From: Effrenium voratum
Taxonomy: Eukaryota > Sar > Dinophyceae > Suessiales > Symbiodiniaceae
Direction: 5' to 3'
NCBI GenBank assembly: GCA_963377175.1
Contig: CAUJNA010000576.1
Coordinates: 1-64,000 of the forward strand
Length of the DNA stretch: 64,000 nt
Below the pieces are notes generated by a model. It was not told the DNA's origin. It made no database searches and worked only from the letters and a program-made list of their open reading frames with translations. Positions within the stretch are counted from its first letter, which is position 1. Each line of letters begins with the position of its first letter. The position numbers and the translations under genes are program-made. Positions 27,136-39,594 of this stretch are shown here, piece after piece.

Positions 27136-27945
27136 GCCATCTTCCACTCCACTCCGCTCCACTCCATTTCACTCCCACTCCACTCCACTCCACTCCACTC
27201 CGCTCCACTCCACTCCCACTCCACTCCCACGCTCCACTCCACTCCCACGCTCCACTCCCACTCCCCATTCCACTCCCCTCCACTCCCACTCCACTCCACT
27301 CCACTCCACTCCACTCCGCTCCGCTCCGCTCCACTCCACTCCACTCCACTCCAGTCCAGTCCAGTCCACTCCACTCCACTCCACTCCACTCCACTCCACT
27401 CCACTCCACTCCACTCCACTGCGCTCCACTCCACTCCACTCCACTCCACTCCACTCCACTCCACTGCGCTCCACTCCACTCCACTCCACTCCACTCCACT
27501 CCACTCCACTCCACTCCACTCCACTCCACTCCACTCCCCTCCCCTCCCCTCCCCTCCCCTCCCCTCCACTCCACTCCACTCCACTCCACTCCACTCCACT
27601 CCACTCCACTCCACTCCACTCCACTCCACTCCACTCCACTCCACCCCAACCACTACCACTACCACCCCCGCTCCCACTCCCACTCCAACTCCCACTCCAA
27701 CTCCATTCCCACTCCCACTCCCACTCCGAACTCCGACTCCACTCATTCCAATTAATTTCACTCTACTCCCTCCGACTCCGCTCCACTCCACTTCACTCCA
27801 CTCCACTCCACCGCTCCACTCCACTCCACTCCACTCCGCTCCACTCCACTCCACTCCCACTCCAGTCCACGCCACTCCCACTCCCATCCACTCCCGCGCC
27901 ACTCCACGCTACACAACTCCACTCCCACTTCACTCCGATCCACTC
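27136..27945. repeat. CCACT pentanucleotide satellite
   Basis: About 800 bases of nearly pure CCACT/CCACTCCACT repeats with scattered CCGCT, CCCCT and CCAGT variants. All long frames on both strands here (Ser-Thr-Pro-Leu-His or Gly-Val-Glu-Trp-Ser repeats) are low-complexity artefacts. Confidence 0.95.
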
Positions 27946-30900
27946 ACAGAAGAGCCAATAGGGGTGGGCGGACAGGAAGGCACATTTTTTTGAACCCCCC
28001 AATAGATAGCACAATTCGCCGGATAACTGAACAGAACGGCAGTTTTCTATTTACGAATATACGTCGGAATTGTGCCATAGTGTAACCTTCAGGCAATGGA
28101 TCTTGTTCCCATTCAATTTTTCCCTCATTCCCCGCTGAGAACCAGCAAAGTGGCTCTCCTTTCCGTCGCATTTTTCGGGGTCCATCATGGCGACCACTTG
28201 CAGACCGCGCAGCTTCGTGCTGCGTTTGCGTCCGTTCGTGGTTGGCTGTAAGTGGCAGCAACACAAGAGGGGTTTGCAAAGAGGCGAGGGCGTTTCCATT
28301 TAGGGTTGAGACTTTGACGAGTGGCATTTTGCCAGCAGGTTTTCTGCCATGGAGATTTCAACGTTTTTCCTCGCGCGGAGATATTTGAACAGGTTCCACA
28401 CCTTTTTCTGAGAGGATCTTGAGAATATTTTTGGCGAGATCCTGCTGAACCCTACCAGTCCTTCGGAGAAGATCCTAAAAGACTTGGTATGTTCCCAAAC
28501 TGGCACGTCCGCTCGATGTGAGTCCAGGAGCGACCTCTCAACATTGCATCAGCATTGCAGTCTTGTCCAAATCCAGTCTGTTCAGGGTCCCTTGTTTGAA
28601 ATTGATTGAAAAGGAAACCCCGGGGCAAGCCGCTCGTTTTGGAGGATGCCCAAATTGTGAGACAAACCATGTTGCAGGTCAACTGCCAATGAGCTGAGCA
28701 AACGTTTTGTGTTGCGATTTAGCCTTTTGCTGCTCCCGTAGCTCATGAAGTATCCCTGCGCCGTTTATAGGGTTGAGTTTTCGGGCGGCAAGGATGTTAG
28801 AGAATGCTTACGCCGCCGGAAAACTGGAGGGGCTGGGCTGATGCCTCGCGTGATATTAGTGGCGGGACACGGGCTGTGGTTGTCGTAGCTGACGGCGGGA
28901 TAGTCCCAAGCATAGCTAAGCGCGGCCTTCCTTTTACTTTCAAGTTGATTTTTAATTTAGTGGTCTGAAGGTGGGTTCGCGCCCTGCAAGAAAAGTCAAG
29001 GTGCATGTTGATCGAATGCAGTTCTCTGTTTTTGAAAGTATCTTAGCCTTTAGGCTGGGAGGTGAAACCACACCGCATGCGGTAACTGTCACTCCGTTGT
29101 TTGTGGTTCTCAGATTGTTGCTCAGGCTGAATGGGTGCTTCTAGGCTTGTGGGTGATGATGCACGCAACGTGAACATCGCTCTTGGCACAGGGACAAAGA
29201 GTGCGCCGCAGCAACTCGGGCGCGTATGCAAACCGCGCGAGGCGCAGACACAGCTGTGCCAGGTGCGGCGTGTGCGCACAGGTTCAAGGGCGAGAGGCGC
29301 GTTATTGTTTGAATTTGCAATGCTTTCTTGAATGAAACAGCTTTCTTGAACACATGCAAGTTTGCGACTGTGCGCCGTGCAGTCCGTGGTGCACCAGGCG
29401 AAACTGGCCCCATCACCAGCCGCGCGCAGCATTTCGCTGTGAGGATTCGAGTGTTGTTCCATCAGTTTTGGTGCTCTGGCTTCCCGCGCATGAGATGCAA
29501 CCCTTTGCATGTATACTTTTTCCTTCCGTAAATTTGCCAACGGGGGTTTTGCATTTAATTGGTATTGAGTTGAAATCGTTTGCGTGCAGCAGAGACGGAG
29601 GGAGCCGAGCCATAAACAGAGAGAGGTCGCGCCAGAATCGCCAGAAACACATTGGTGGAGGGCTTGAGCGGCCGCAGCATGAAATTAGCCTGGCAGCACC
29701 AAAATCTGTTTTTCGTAGCAGATCAATTGCGTTCCACCTTCTGCTCCCTCGCTGTTTGGTGCCCCTCAAAACGCCTCCAACACAGGTAGCCGCTTTTTGT
29801 TTCCCCGCGTTTTTCTCCGCTGCGCCACGTCACCCCCCCCCCCCCCCCCACACCTGGGCACCCGGGTGGCCTCGCAACGGCAGCACGGAGTGCAGAGTGC
29901 CGCACTTGCGCCCGGAGAACGCGCCTCTCTGATGGCAATGGCACTGCAAGAACAAAGCGCGGGCAGAAATGACGGACATTTGCCATGTGGCACGCAACGC
30001 CGGCGCGTAAGAACTCCGTTTGTTTCGCTTCCTACCCGGATGCCGGCTTGCCAAGGTTTGGAGGGCAGCACCTCCTTGCCGAGGCCGCGCGCACAGCTGT
30101 GGCCGAGCGACGTGCCGGGTGTGCAGCGGCCCTACGGCGGCCGGCCAAACCGTCCGACGGCCCCCTTGCATGACGTGGGCGTTTCGTCTTGGGTTTGTCT
30201 GAAAGTCTGCAGGTGCGCAAGTGAACATTTGCGGTGCTGCTCGGCCAAGAAGACGAGGTCCAACTCTTCCATTGTGTGGCGCGAACGTTGATTTTGGTGG
30301 TGCTGGCTGCAGAGAGCTCCCTCAAGTGGGCTAATTAGTGCCGCCACTCTTTCCCGCGCGCCGGGTTGCGCATCGTCGTCCACTGCGCGGGCACACGAGC
30401 CAGCCGCCGCTCGGCAGCTGCGTCCAGCAGGTTGCGGCATTGCCCTGCGGCGGGCAACGCCGCCCTGTTGTCGAGGCCTCCTGCGGAAACCGTGGGGAGG
30501 GCAGCAAGAACCCTGCTGGCGAAAGGGCCTTCGAAGGGACTGTGGCCCTCGTCAGGGCTGGGAACCCTTCGAGCAGCTGAGGCCAAGACGGCGGGCGCCT
30601 GTGGGGCCGGACACGGCAAGCACCGCGGCTGTGGCTGACTGCAAGCTGCGAAAGAGCCGAGGCCCGACACCTGCTGCAGAAACTCAGGTTTTGTCAAGTG
30701 CCGGCAATAACGGACGCACGCGTCGCAAACCGTCCGAGCTAGGCTTCGCGCGACGCGGGCGGGCTCTCTTCGCGGAAGGGAGCCCGCTCGCGGTGGGTGC
30801 AGGCCAGCCAGCGCGCCGACTTTTTTTTCTCCCTGCCCAACCTCTGGCGTGCTGCTCGCTGAGTGTCTGCCTCAAAACCGGCACACGGGTGACCATTCAG

Positions 30901-33278
30901 GTTCGTGTGTTTGAGATGAACGCAATCGGACGATGCGTGCGGAACAACCCTGCCCAACCGCGCCGTGCTTTGCTGCGCGCGCAAGGGCTTCCCCCCGACT
31001 GCTTCTGCGCATTTTTCCTGTCGCACGTCGCGAAAGAACCACCCCCTCCTTAGCTGCGACGCAGCAAGCGGCAGGCTCGGCCCGCCAGCCCAAGCAAAAC
31101 GCCAACAGCGCGGGCGGCAGGCCGAGCACGGCGCCGGAGCCTCGGGTAGGCAACGAATTCGCGTTGCTCCCAACGCCGCGCCGTGCCCGGCCTTCGCGGC
31201 ATCGACCGCGACCCCTCCATCTTGAAGGAAAGCTTGCGGCTTTTGCGCGGCACCCACTGCGCCCCAGCCCCCGGGCGGGAGGCCCAGGTCCTTGGAGCGT
31301 TGTTGCGCGTTGCTAATCGTGTGTGAGACCGTGCCCCACGTGCTCGCTCTTCGCCGAACCTCCCCTGCCAGCTTTTTCTGGCTGAAGCTTGCTCGCGGCC
31401 GAAGCTTGCTCGCCACACGCCATTGCGACAGCTGACCTCGTCTGTTTTCCTGGCCCGGGCAGTCGAGCAGTGTTCCCTCTCCAACGGGTACATCCTTGCA
31501 GCCGGCCAAACGCATACTGGACTATGTAGCAGCAGGGCGGCCAAGCGATTGCTGAAATGACGACCGTGCCCTGCCTTGGCCATTGGGCCAGGGGCGGCGC
31601 CTTGTGGCCAGTGTGAACGGGCGCGGCCAGTGGCGCGTTGGTTGCTCCATGGACGACGCAGGGAAATGTTAACACTGTGGTGCACCAGCGCACGGCACCC
31701 TGGCTCACTTGGTGACCTTGCATAGACTTCTTCCTCCGCGTATGAGGCGTGATGGGCAGATTGCTTGCCCGTCCGCTTGGCACATGCAGCGCAAGCCTTC
31801 CTCCATGACCTGGAGGCCCCTGTCAAGCGGTCCCGTCCTGGCCAGCGTGGGTGCACTTTTCGGGCCGCGCGGCCGGGCGGGCGGTATTTTGTAAGCTCGA
31901 GCCTCTCTCGGTTTCTTTTGCCGTTGCATGGAGAACACCTATTTTTTTTTTGGCTGCCAACGCGCCAAGCTGTGGCAGGCGCTTCCCGCAACAGCATCAC
32001 ATATCCGAGCCGACGGACACAATTTTCCGCGATGTATTGCTTTTTTTGTACAGTTTTGCCAAGCTACATGACTGCCTCGTGTGTTCCCTGTGTCCTTCAT
32101 GGACCGTAGTCTCCTGACTCGAACGGGGCAAAGGCAAAGGCAAAGTATTGCTTGAAGCCCAAAGCCTCCCATCATTGGCAGCATACGGCGCGACAAGGTG
32201 TGGTGGCAGCGAGTGGAGAAGATGGTTAGCTCCGGGGGAGCAGGAGCAGCAACGCAGCCGGCCTTTGCAGTTCGCGTTGCGGCAGGAACGGAAACCCAAG
32301 CTTCCATGCTGCCAGCAGCCGTGGAGCTGGACGCTGTTTCGGTCGTCGCGTTGCTTGCAGGGAGAAGGCTCTGAGCAAGGAGATGCCTTGGCTGCTGCTC
32401 TGTGTGCGCTTGCGGTGCATGATGCGCTGCAAGCTGCGGCCGAGTTCGTTGCCGCATGGCGGCGAGCGTTCCCGGGCAGGAGAGGACTTGCTCCTTTCTC
32501 AATGCGCAGCCCCTCGCTCACACCACTTGCTTTGCAGCTCTTTATGCGAGGGCGCATGACGAGGCCATTTTTTTTTTAAAGGGTGGTCCGCACCTTGCTC
32601 GGGAGCCCGCGTGCCGAGGGCACAGAGTGGGACCGCGTGCGTGCCTTGGCGTCATTGTCGGTGCGCGATGGGGGCTCGGGCTCCTCAGAAAGCTCGGGTG
32701 GCTGGCTGCCTGCCAGCAAGTCCGCTCATCCGGGGCAAAACCCCCAAGCACGTCGCGCGCGGCCGCCGCTTCAGTCAGCCATTGATTCAGCCCTAGGGGA
32801 GAGGCGCTAGGCCTGGCAGCTCTACCTTCATTCCGTTTCCGAGAGCGTGACGTTTTGCTGCATTTGACGTTTTTCTGCATTTGAGCAGGCTCCGCATGGG
32901 GGTGCAGGCACAGGGAAAGGACACGCATTGTTTTCTCCCTGCACCCCCGAGCCTTGACTTCCAAGCAACGCCTCATAAAGAAGAAAAACAAGCGCACCAT
33001 TTGTCGGTCGTACTCTTTTGTCTTTTGCTGCATGTTCCCTTGCGGCTTGAAGCAGTGATCAAGATTCTATCGTTTGGGGTGTTCCTTTTCCCCTATGTTT
33101 TAATCTTGATTGAATCTTCGGACGCGTTGCCGTTTTCTGCTTCAAGCCCCCTAAGGGTCATGCGTTGAGGGTCCTACCCCGCTTTTTTGCGCCCATCCAC
33201 TCACCCTTTCACAGCTCAGCTGGATCCTCCAAGTGCCCAGCCGACAGCTGGCACCCAAAAGGCCTGCAGGAGCGCTTA
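27946..33278. other. Long host-like region without recognised genes
   Basis: Many short frames on both strands but none with a recognisable domain or sustained coding character. It contains a C run (about 29829-29848), scattered A/T runs and, near 32900-33070, the second copy of a dispersed repeat. Nothing further can be supported. Confidence 0.4.
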
Positions 33279-33366
33279 GGGTTTTCTTTTCCCTTGTGTT
33301 TAGGGCATGTTGTGAATCTACCTACGCGGTGGCCATTTTGCTCCTAGCCTTGGCCCAAACTTGCTG
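33279..33366 (+). repeat. Split direct repeat A1
   Basis: Begins GGGTTTTCTTTTCCCTTGTG and ends CCCAAACTTGCTG. Identical over 88 bases to 40807-40894. It contains GGTGGCCATTTTGCTCCTAG, which partly resembles the dinoflagellate spliced leader. Confidence 0.9.
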
Positions 33367-34712
33367 ATTTGAAACTGGAAACGCCGCCATGGACGCCTTG
33401 CTGTGTTTTGGAGTGTGCCTCGCCATTTACACAGCCCTCGTGTCCGGCATAACTTGCCTTGCAGTTTGGTGCTTGTTGCACCAGCACCGCAAAGCTTTGC
33501 TGTGGCAGTCAGGCTTTCAGCCGCTGCCACGTCCTGGGCCTATTCACATTCTGCCCAAACGCAAGGTTTTTCACCATCGGCACTGCCACCACCTGGAAAA
33601 GCGTGATGCCACTGCCTTCGCCTTTCAGCCCTGCGACAATTGTGTCAGCCTTTGGTGATGCACTCGCAGCATGCAGACGCCATGCCTGGTGACAGCCTTG
33701 CCTTCCCTGCCGCTTGCTAATGTAAAAAACTGTGACAATGTACTTGGAACTTTTTTTTTTCTTTTTTTTTTTCTTCTTTTTTTTTTCTCCGGACCTTTTT
33801 CCGTCAAGCCGCGGTGAAACAGGGTGAAACACGCGACCGGTCCCTACGCGCCCGGCGCCCAACGGGCGTCGGACAGGACATCGCCCTCCAGCGGCGCGCT
33901 GGCGTACGCGTCGCCAACGTCGGTGGGGAGTTGGCAGAGGCTCGCAGCGAACGCTCCCTGCGCTGCGACTGCGAGCTTGAGCCCATGTGCACCTTGCATT
34001 AGTGCGCTTGATTTGCAACAGTGAATTTTACCAACCGCGTCAGAGTTCGCGAGCCTTTTCAAGCCTATTGCATTGTGCGCCTTGCCTTCAGCTACGGCCT
34101 TAGTCATTGATTCTTGAGTCCGCTCTTGAATCGCATCCCTCCGGGGCTGCTGCCTTGATACCAAGTGTCTTGGCAAATTAAGGCTCCTCCGGGACCTTCA
34201 CAAGCCCTGTAATTCAGGCACATCAGTCATGACCTCAGTCATGCATTCTGGAGTCCGCTCTTGAATCGCATCCCTCCGGGGTTGCAGCCATGACACCGCG
34301 TACCTCACAAGCCCTGAGATTCAGGCACATCAGCCATGACCTCAGTCATGCATTCTTGAGTCTGCTCTTGAATCGCTTCCCTCCGGGGTTGCAGCCATGA
34401 CACCGAATGCCTTGGCATTTAAGGCTCCTCCGGGACCTTCACAAGCCCTGCGACTCAGGCACATGACTGATACCGATTTGCATTAGGCGCATAGTGACCT
34501 ACTTTGCGTTCACACTTGGCACTTGGTCGCAGTTTTTAGCCCTGCATCACTGCCACAGTGCTCATTCACACTCCGACCCAACGCCTTGCCTTCAGTGCCA
34601 TGGAGTGTGAGGACACCTTAGACGCCATCCACACCACAATAGCCAGAAGCTATTTAGACCTTGAGGTCATGATGGACGAATTCTACACGGTCCTTCTCCG
34701 CATTAAGTTCTT
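33367..34712. other. Retrotransposon leader region
   Basis: Apart from the tandem repeat at 34105-34470 and T/C runs (about 33749-33787) there is no assured gene. A 61-codon frame at 34558-34743 precedes the recombinase and could belong to its amino end. Confidence 0.4.
34105..34470. repeat. Three tandem copies of a ~120-bp unit
   Basis: Units share GTCCGCTCTTGAATCGCATC + CCTCCGGGG, CATGACACCG and CACAAGCCCTG + GATTCAGGCACATCA. Located in the leader of the retrotransposon. Confidence 0.75.
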
Positions 34713-35953
34713 TTGCCACGCTGTCACAGTACCTCCTTTGTGAATCAGTGTGTGGGGAACTTGCTTCGCCTTACCTTAGCCCATCTGTCAGATTTCATTG
34801 CAGGCTGCCATGTGTCGCAAGCAGAGGACCGGACTGCACTCAAATGCAGCGCAATCATGATGAGTAAAGCCCTGTCCTGGTTTGCGCGCATTGGACAGGT
34901 ACCAAGCCTGCTAGATTTGATGGGCAGCCCCTTAATCAAATCCTTCGCATACAACCCCAAACCTCATGACCGACGTGAAGCCCTGCCTTTGCCTTTAGCC
35001 GTGCTTGCAGCATGGGAGGAGCACATAGTTTCACCTGCATGCACGCCGGCCGTAGGCTTGCTACTAGGCGCCCTGCTTTTGTGCGCGCATTGCAGCCTTA
35101 GGTTTGGGGACATTGAGAGAATCAAGCCGTCCGCTCTGTCGCTGTCCGCACAAGCACTTCGTGGCCTGTGTTGGGCTACCAAGACAACCAGTCAGGGACA
35201 GGCTTGCCCTTCGGTTTCCGAGGGGAAAACATCAGCACGTCATGGCTGGTGAAGTGGCTTGCCCTGCTCAGCCAAGCCTTGGACGCCACTCAGGCCGAAT
35301 GGGGAGATTCTTTCGTGCCCGACTTCATTCTGCCTTGCATGCCAAATCTGGAATCTAACACATGCCCCAGCCTTTCACGCGCGATGTCGTGCTTGCAAGA
35401 ACTGGTATGCCTTCGCTGGGCCATACAGTTGCCGTGGAGGTCAGAAGGCGGCCAGCTGGTGACCCAGGACGAGGCTTCCTCGGCGCAGCTACGCCTTCAG
35501 GGACACCATCGCCTTTCGTCCGCACTGCTGTACAGCAGGGATGACACCATAGAAGCCTTGTGTGTGCAATCTGAGCTTGCCTTAGCCATCAGACGTGGCT
35601 GGAGACCCCCTCGGCCGATGGCCTGTGGGGGCCAGCACCCAACCGTAGAACCGGCCTTTCAAGTTCCACAGGGAAGCCCTCCGAGCCATTTGGAGCTCCA
35701 TAGCCTCCCAACAAGCCTTACAAGATTCCTGTACGGAGGTGGACAATTTGCTGTCCACAGCCCTGAATGCAGACGAGGAAGCCCTCGCAGTGGAGAGGGC
35801 CGCGCTGGAATCTTCGGAAGCCGAATCCGAAGAACTGCCAGACGAGCAACCACGCTCACCAGAGCCCTCGCATTGCCCGCTGGCTGCAAACCTGGCAGTC
35901 GACTCAATCGGCATTCGTTTTGTGCCCTGGGGATCCGTACATGCCGTGCCTAG
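34713..35953 (+). pseudogene. Tyrosine recombinase of the retrotransposon
   Basis: Integrates the element DNA without a DDE integrase. The first frame (34713-35252) contains GALLLCAHCSLRFGDIERI, which supplies the first catalytic Arg, and WATKTTSQGQ. After a shift near 35205 the second frame (to 35953) has LQGHHRLSSALLYSRDDTIE, which would hold the His/Arg box and a Tyr candidate. The box before it is degenerate (SLSRAMSCLQE). Assignment rests on these blocks together with the split-repeat layout. Confidence 0.62.
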
Positions 35954-36414
35954 CACTCACGGCAGCTCAGCACAAACGGCATGCGGATTGTACTTTAAGG
36001 AGTGCTCGTACCCCGTGCGCCAAATTCATCCAGACATGCAGCTCTGCAAACGCAAAGCATGCATGGCCTTGCTGTGCTAAAATGAGCCATTGCATGCCAT
36101 GCCTCGGTACCCACAAAACACCTAAACTCTGTGCAAGCAGATACCGCTCATGTGTCAATCAAATGCCAGCCATTTGCGCTGACTATGCACACTCCGCAGC
36201 TGTCTCCTATCTATCAAACCAGCCTTCAAAACATGCCTTACTGAGGCACATGGATCGCGATAGGCTCCAAGATGTCCTGATAGACGCGCGCTTAGGAAAG
36301 CCTTAGCAGAGTGCCATCGGTTAAGCATGGAGCTCAGCGACGCCTTCCGAGCCTGCTGCCAACTCCAGGTCGCCATGCATTCAGCCTAACCAAATAGCAT
36401 CGTGGGCAGAGCAC
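35954..36414. other. Spacer between recombinase and gag-like gene
   Basis: Short frames only, no motif. It could be the eroded end of the recombinase or start of gag. Confidence 0.35.
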
Positions 36415-37306
36415 TTGCCCAAGCTCACATCCGAACGCGTGTCCAGCCTCGTGGAGACCTTCAAGTCCAACTACCCGGGTGAGCTGCTGGACGCTGACAC
36501 CACGCCATCCATCCGCCTTCTCAGCCTGGTGCACGAGGGCTTGAAGCCCGGGCAGTCCCTGAAGTGGGTGCCCTGGCAGTATCGCCTTTCATCACGTCAA
36601 TACCAGGAACGCATGGAGGCAAAGTCGGCCCGAGCCGTACGGTCAGAACTGCAGCTCCTGAGCCAGGCCTTTTTTGATGACACCCCAGAGGTGTCAGTAG
36701 AGCACCACTCGCTATCCGCCGGGTGGCTCACCCGCATCCAGACCGTTTTCCGTAACGCCCTAGCCCTGTGCCAAGCAGCGCACTTGTGGAATCTCAAGGC
36801 CTTCGACAAAAAGATAGCCGACCTGTGTCTCACACAGCCAGATCCCAGCCTTGGCCTTCGCACGGTAAACACACAAGAGCTCTTGTCTGCGGATCGCAAG
36901 CTCTGGGCTGCCATATCCGACGTCCTCGGGCAGCAATGGTCCCTGGATGATGCCTTGTACGAGCTGACGCATATGAGAAACGATGTGCACAGCCTTCTAC
37001 AGTTGCGCCCCAAAGTATCCAAGCCATCCGGGCCAGCGCCACCACGCCCCGCAACACCGAGGCAGAGGGGACCCAAGCGCGACCTGAAGCCAGCCCGCGA
37101 GCCTTCACGCCCCGCCAAGAAAGGCAAGGGGAAGTCCACCGCCTAAGCCCAAAGCAGAGTGGTGCACTACCTATAAAGGGTGCGAAGTCTGCCGACGCTA
37201 CCAGACGGGCCTTTGCACTAACGACCAGTGCCGTTTCGACCCCGTGTGTGCCATCATGGGCTGCCAGCAAAAGCACCCTGCCATGGACCACAACAAGCAC
37301 ACGTGA
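36415..37306 (+). pseudogene. Gag-like protein with Cys/His finger
   Basis: A frame of 243 residues (MPKLTSERVSSLVETF ... KKGKGKSTA) with a basic Pro/Arg/Lys tail stops at 37146. One base over, the sequence continues as CRRYQTGLCTNDQCRFDPVC and CQQKHPAMDHNKH, a CCCH-like Cys/His finger, up to 37306. This is the usual gag order of capsid-like region, basic tail and nucleic-acid-binding finger. The frameshift near 37143 separates them here. Confidence 0.6.
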
Positions 37307-37344
37307 AACAGCCCTGATCTTGGGCCCACACGCAGCCTTCACAG

Positions 37345-38140
37345 TTGCCCATGCCAGTAAAGGCTACCCCGACCCCAGCCTTGCCCTGTGCGCACCATAA
37401 TGAGCCTGGCGCAACGCCAAGGCCACACACGCCCGCCAACGCAAGCTCATCGGAACCACCGCTGCATTCAGCCTCTAAAAAGCTCTTTTTAGACGTGTTT
37501 GCGGGTAGGCTGCACCCGGTGACATCGGCAGCCATTAGCCTGGGCCTTGACTGCTTTGAGCCTTTCGACCTGGATGGAAACAGCGCGCATGACATACTGG
37601 ACAACGAAGTTTTTGAAGCCCTTCTCAGACTCTGTTGGTCAGGAATCGTGGTATTGATAATGCTTGCCCCGCCTTGCAAGGAATATTCCAGACTCAAACT
37701 ACGACCAGGCGGGCCCAAAGCCTTGAGGACGCCGCAATACATGAACGGGGTCCCCGGCCTTTCAAAAAACTGCTGGATAGCAAAACTATCCACGATCGCG
37801 GCAGAGCCTTGTTCAGAGCAGTAGTCTCCAAAGGAGGCGTAGGCATCTGGGAACAACCGCCCTCCGCCATGTCCTGGCTGGAAGAGGCCAATTTCCAAAT
37901 GCTGCGCGACCACCAATGCGCCCTGGTGTGGGTAGACGCCTGCAGGCACAATAAAGCCTTCTCCAAATCATGGGCTTTCGGCTGCAACAGCTCAAAAATC
38001 CAGGCCCTGGAAGCCCGTTGCAATCACTCATACAAGCACCAAAGCATTGCAGGCGTGAAAGAGCAAGGGGTATACCTCAGCACTCTGACCGCGGAATACC
38101 CGCCATCCCTGGCCCTGCAACTGGCCCAGGTGGGCATAGG
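37345..38140 (+). pseudogene. DNA (cytosine-5) methyltransferase domain in the retrotransposon
   Basis: Located between gag and reverse transcriptase. The first frame (37345-37824) has motif I (KLFLDVFAGRLHPVTSAAIS) and motif IV with the catalytic Cys (LAPPCKEYSRL). After a shift near 37815 it continues with motif VI (GVGIWEQPPSAMSW), a target-recognition-like part (AFGCNSSKIQALEARCNHSY) and LTAEYPPSLALQLAQ, typical of the end of this family. Retrotransposons with such an enzyme are known from dinoflagellates and charophytes, and were proposed to methylate their own DNA. It is clearly distinct from the PLV A enzyme (motif IV PPC against SPVC). Confidence 0.78.
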
Positions 38141-39591
38141 AAGGGTCAGCAAAACGGGTTCCTTCCGACAAGCACTGCCACTGCACTCCGAAATCCCTAG
38201 GACCATCACATTAGAGCCTTGCAGGCTTCCGACCTGCGACGGAGCAGGAATGCACTCGTCCGCAGACTGGTGCCATCCAAAGCCGGAACACCCACTGCAA
38301 GCAGTGGCCAAGCCCTGCCTGCATTGGATGCATGAGCGCAAATTGGTGCCGCGAATCGTGGCGCACGTCAGGAATGGCTCTCCGGACTGCCCTCTCTCAC
38401 CGTCCGAAAGCCTAGAAGTGGCAAATATGGCTTACACGGCTCTGCAATTGCCCTGCCCTCAAGACATGAGCCCCGAGGCAGGACAGCCGTACAGGCTCCA
38501 TCTGCTGCAGGCTTTGGCCAACTCTTGGGGCGACCCAGACATGGCCCTGCTGCCATTTTTGCAACACGGGGTGCCGACGGGAGCCGTGTCAGCCTTGCCA
38601 CCCAGCCTACAATGGCCGGCCAAAAAGCCGGAAACCACCGTGCCACCAGATCTGGAGATCTGTGAAGGCAACTGGAAGATGGCCGAGGACGAACCAGAGA
38701 CAGTGCAAAGTCTGCTGCGCAATGAAATTGCCAACAACTGGATTGTAGAAACCGGCCTTAGCATTGCCGAGGCTCGTGAAAAATGGCCTTTAGGTATAGC
38801 CATAGGCAAATTAAACGTAGTTTTTGCAGAAGGGAAAGAGCCCCGCCTTGTCCTGGACAGCACCGTGTGCCAAGTGAACACAAGATGCCATCTGCCAGAG
38901 CGCCTCAGCCTGCCAATGGCATCGGACCTGGCGCTGTCCACACAACTCCAGGAGCCTTCGTGGGTGCAAGCATTGACTTCAAAGCCGCGCACAAACAGGT
39001 GCAGGTCCGCCCTGAAGAGCATGGCCTTCTGCTGTTCGCCTTTCAGGGGAAACTCTACCATTATAGAGTCTGCCGTTTCTCGGCATTCTGGTGGCAGCGC
39101 ACTGGCGCATTCCTACTTCGCCAAGTGCATGGGCTTTTGGCTTGGAAGCCCCACAAAGCCTTCCTTTTCGTAGACGACCTTCTGTGCGCACTCGTCCGAG
39201 ATAGCGCTCCAGCAATGTTCGCCTTAGTGGTACTGTTCTTCTGCGCCATTGCTGCGCCCATTTCGTGGAAAAAGGCGCAGTTCCAGGACAGCCTTATTTG
39301 GTGTGGCTGGGAGATCAACTTCTCCCACGCTCCCACGACACCATTCAGCTCGTGTCCGCTAAACTGACAAAGCTGGACGCCTTGATCAAAGCACTGCTGG
39401 GTAGCAAACGGGTACTCCGAAAAACACTCGAACAGTGCATAGGCCTGCTCATTTGGGCCACCAGCATTGCACTGCATCTGAGATCTTGGCTAGCGCCGCT
39501 ATACTCTGATCTCAACAGCCCACCGGGCTCAATGCACTCAATACCACCTCAAATGTGGTCAGCCTTCAGAGCATCCGTGAACAAGCCATAG
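38141..39591 (+). pseudogene. Reverse transcriptase
   Basis: Copies element RNA to DNA. The frame that follows the methyltransferase gives EPRLVLDSTVCQVNTRCHLP; after a shift near 38950 comes the palm (ASIDFKAAHKQVQVRPEEHG, YHYRVCRFSAFWWQRTGAF) and the active site AFLFVDDLLCAL. The thumb/connection is in the next frame (LGSKRVLRKTLEQCIGLLIW). It carries about two frameshifts. It belongs to the tyrosine-recombinase retrotransposon group by context. Confidence 0.85.
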
Positions 39592-39594
39592 CCT

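Noticed and set aside
27077..27961. Long open frames of Ser-Thr-Pro-Leu-His and Gly-Val-Glu-Trp-Ser repeats on both strands
   Set aside because: They are translations of a CCACT satellite; a 5-base unit without stops is open in all frames.
27944..28327. 127-residue minus-strand frame
   Set aside because: No motif, no neighbours, and overlapping frames of similar length in the same region; chance cannot be excluded.
29766..32579. Numerous overlapping frames of 100-316 residues on both strands
   Set aside because: Typical of GC-rich non-coding DNA; no domain, no consistent strand, no codon-like pattern visible.
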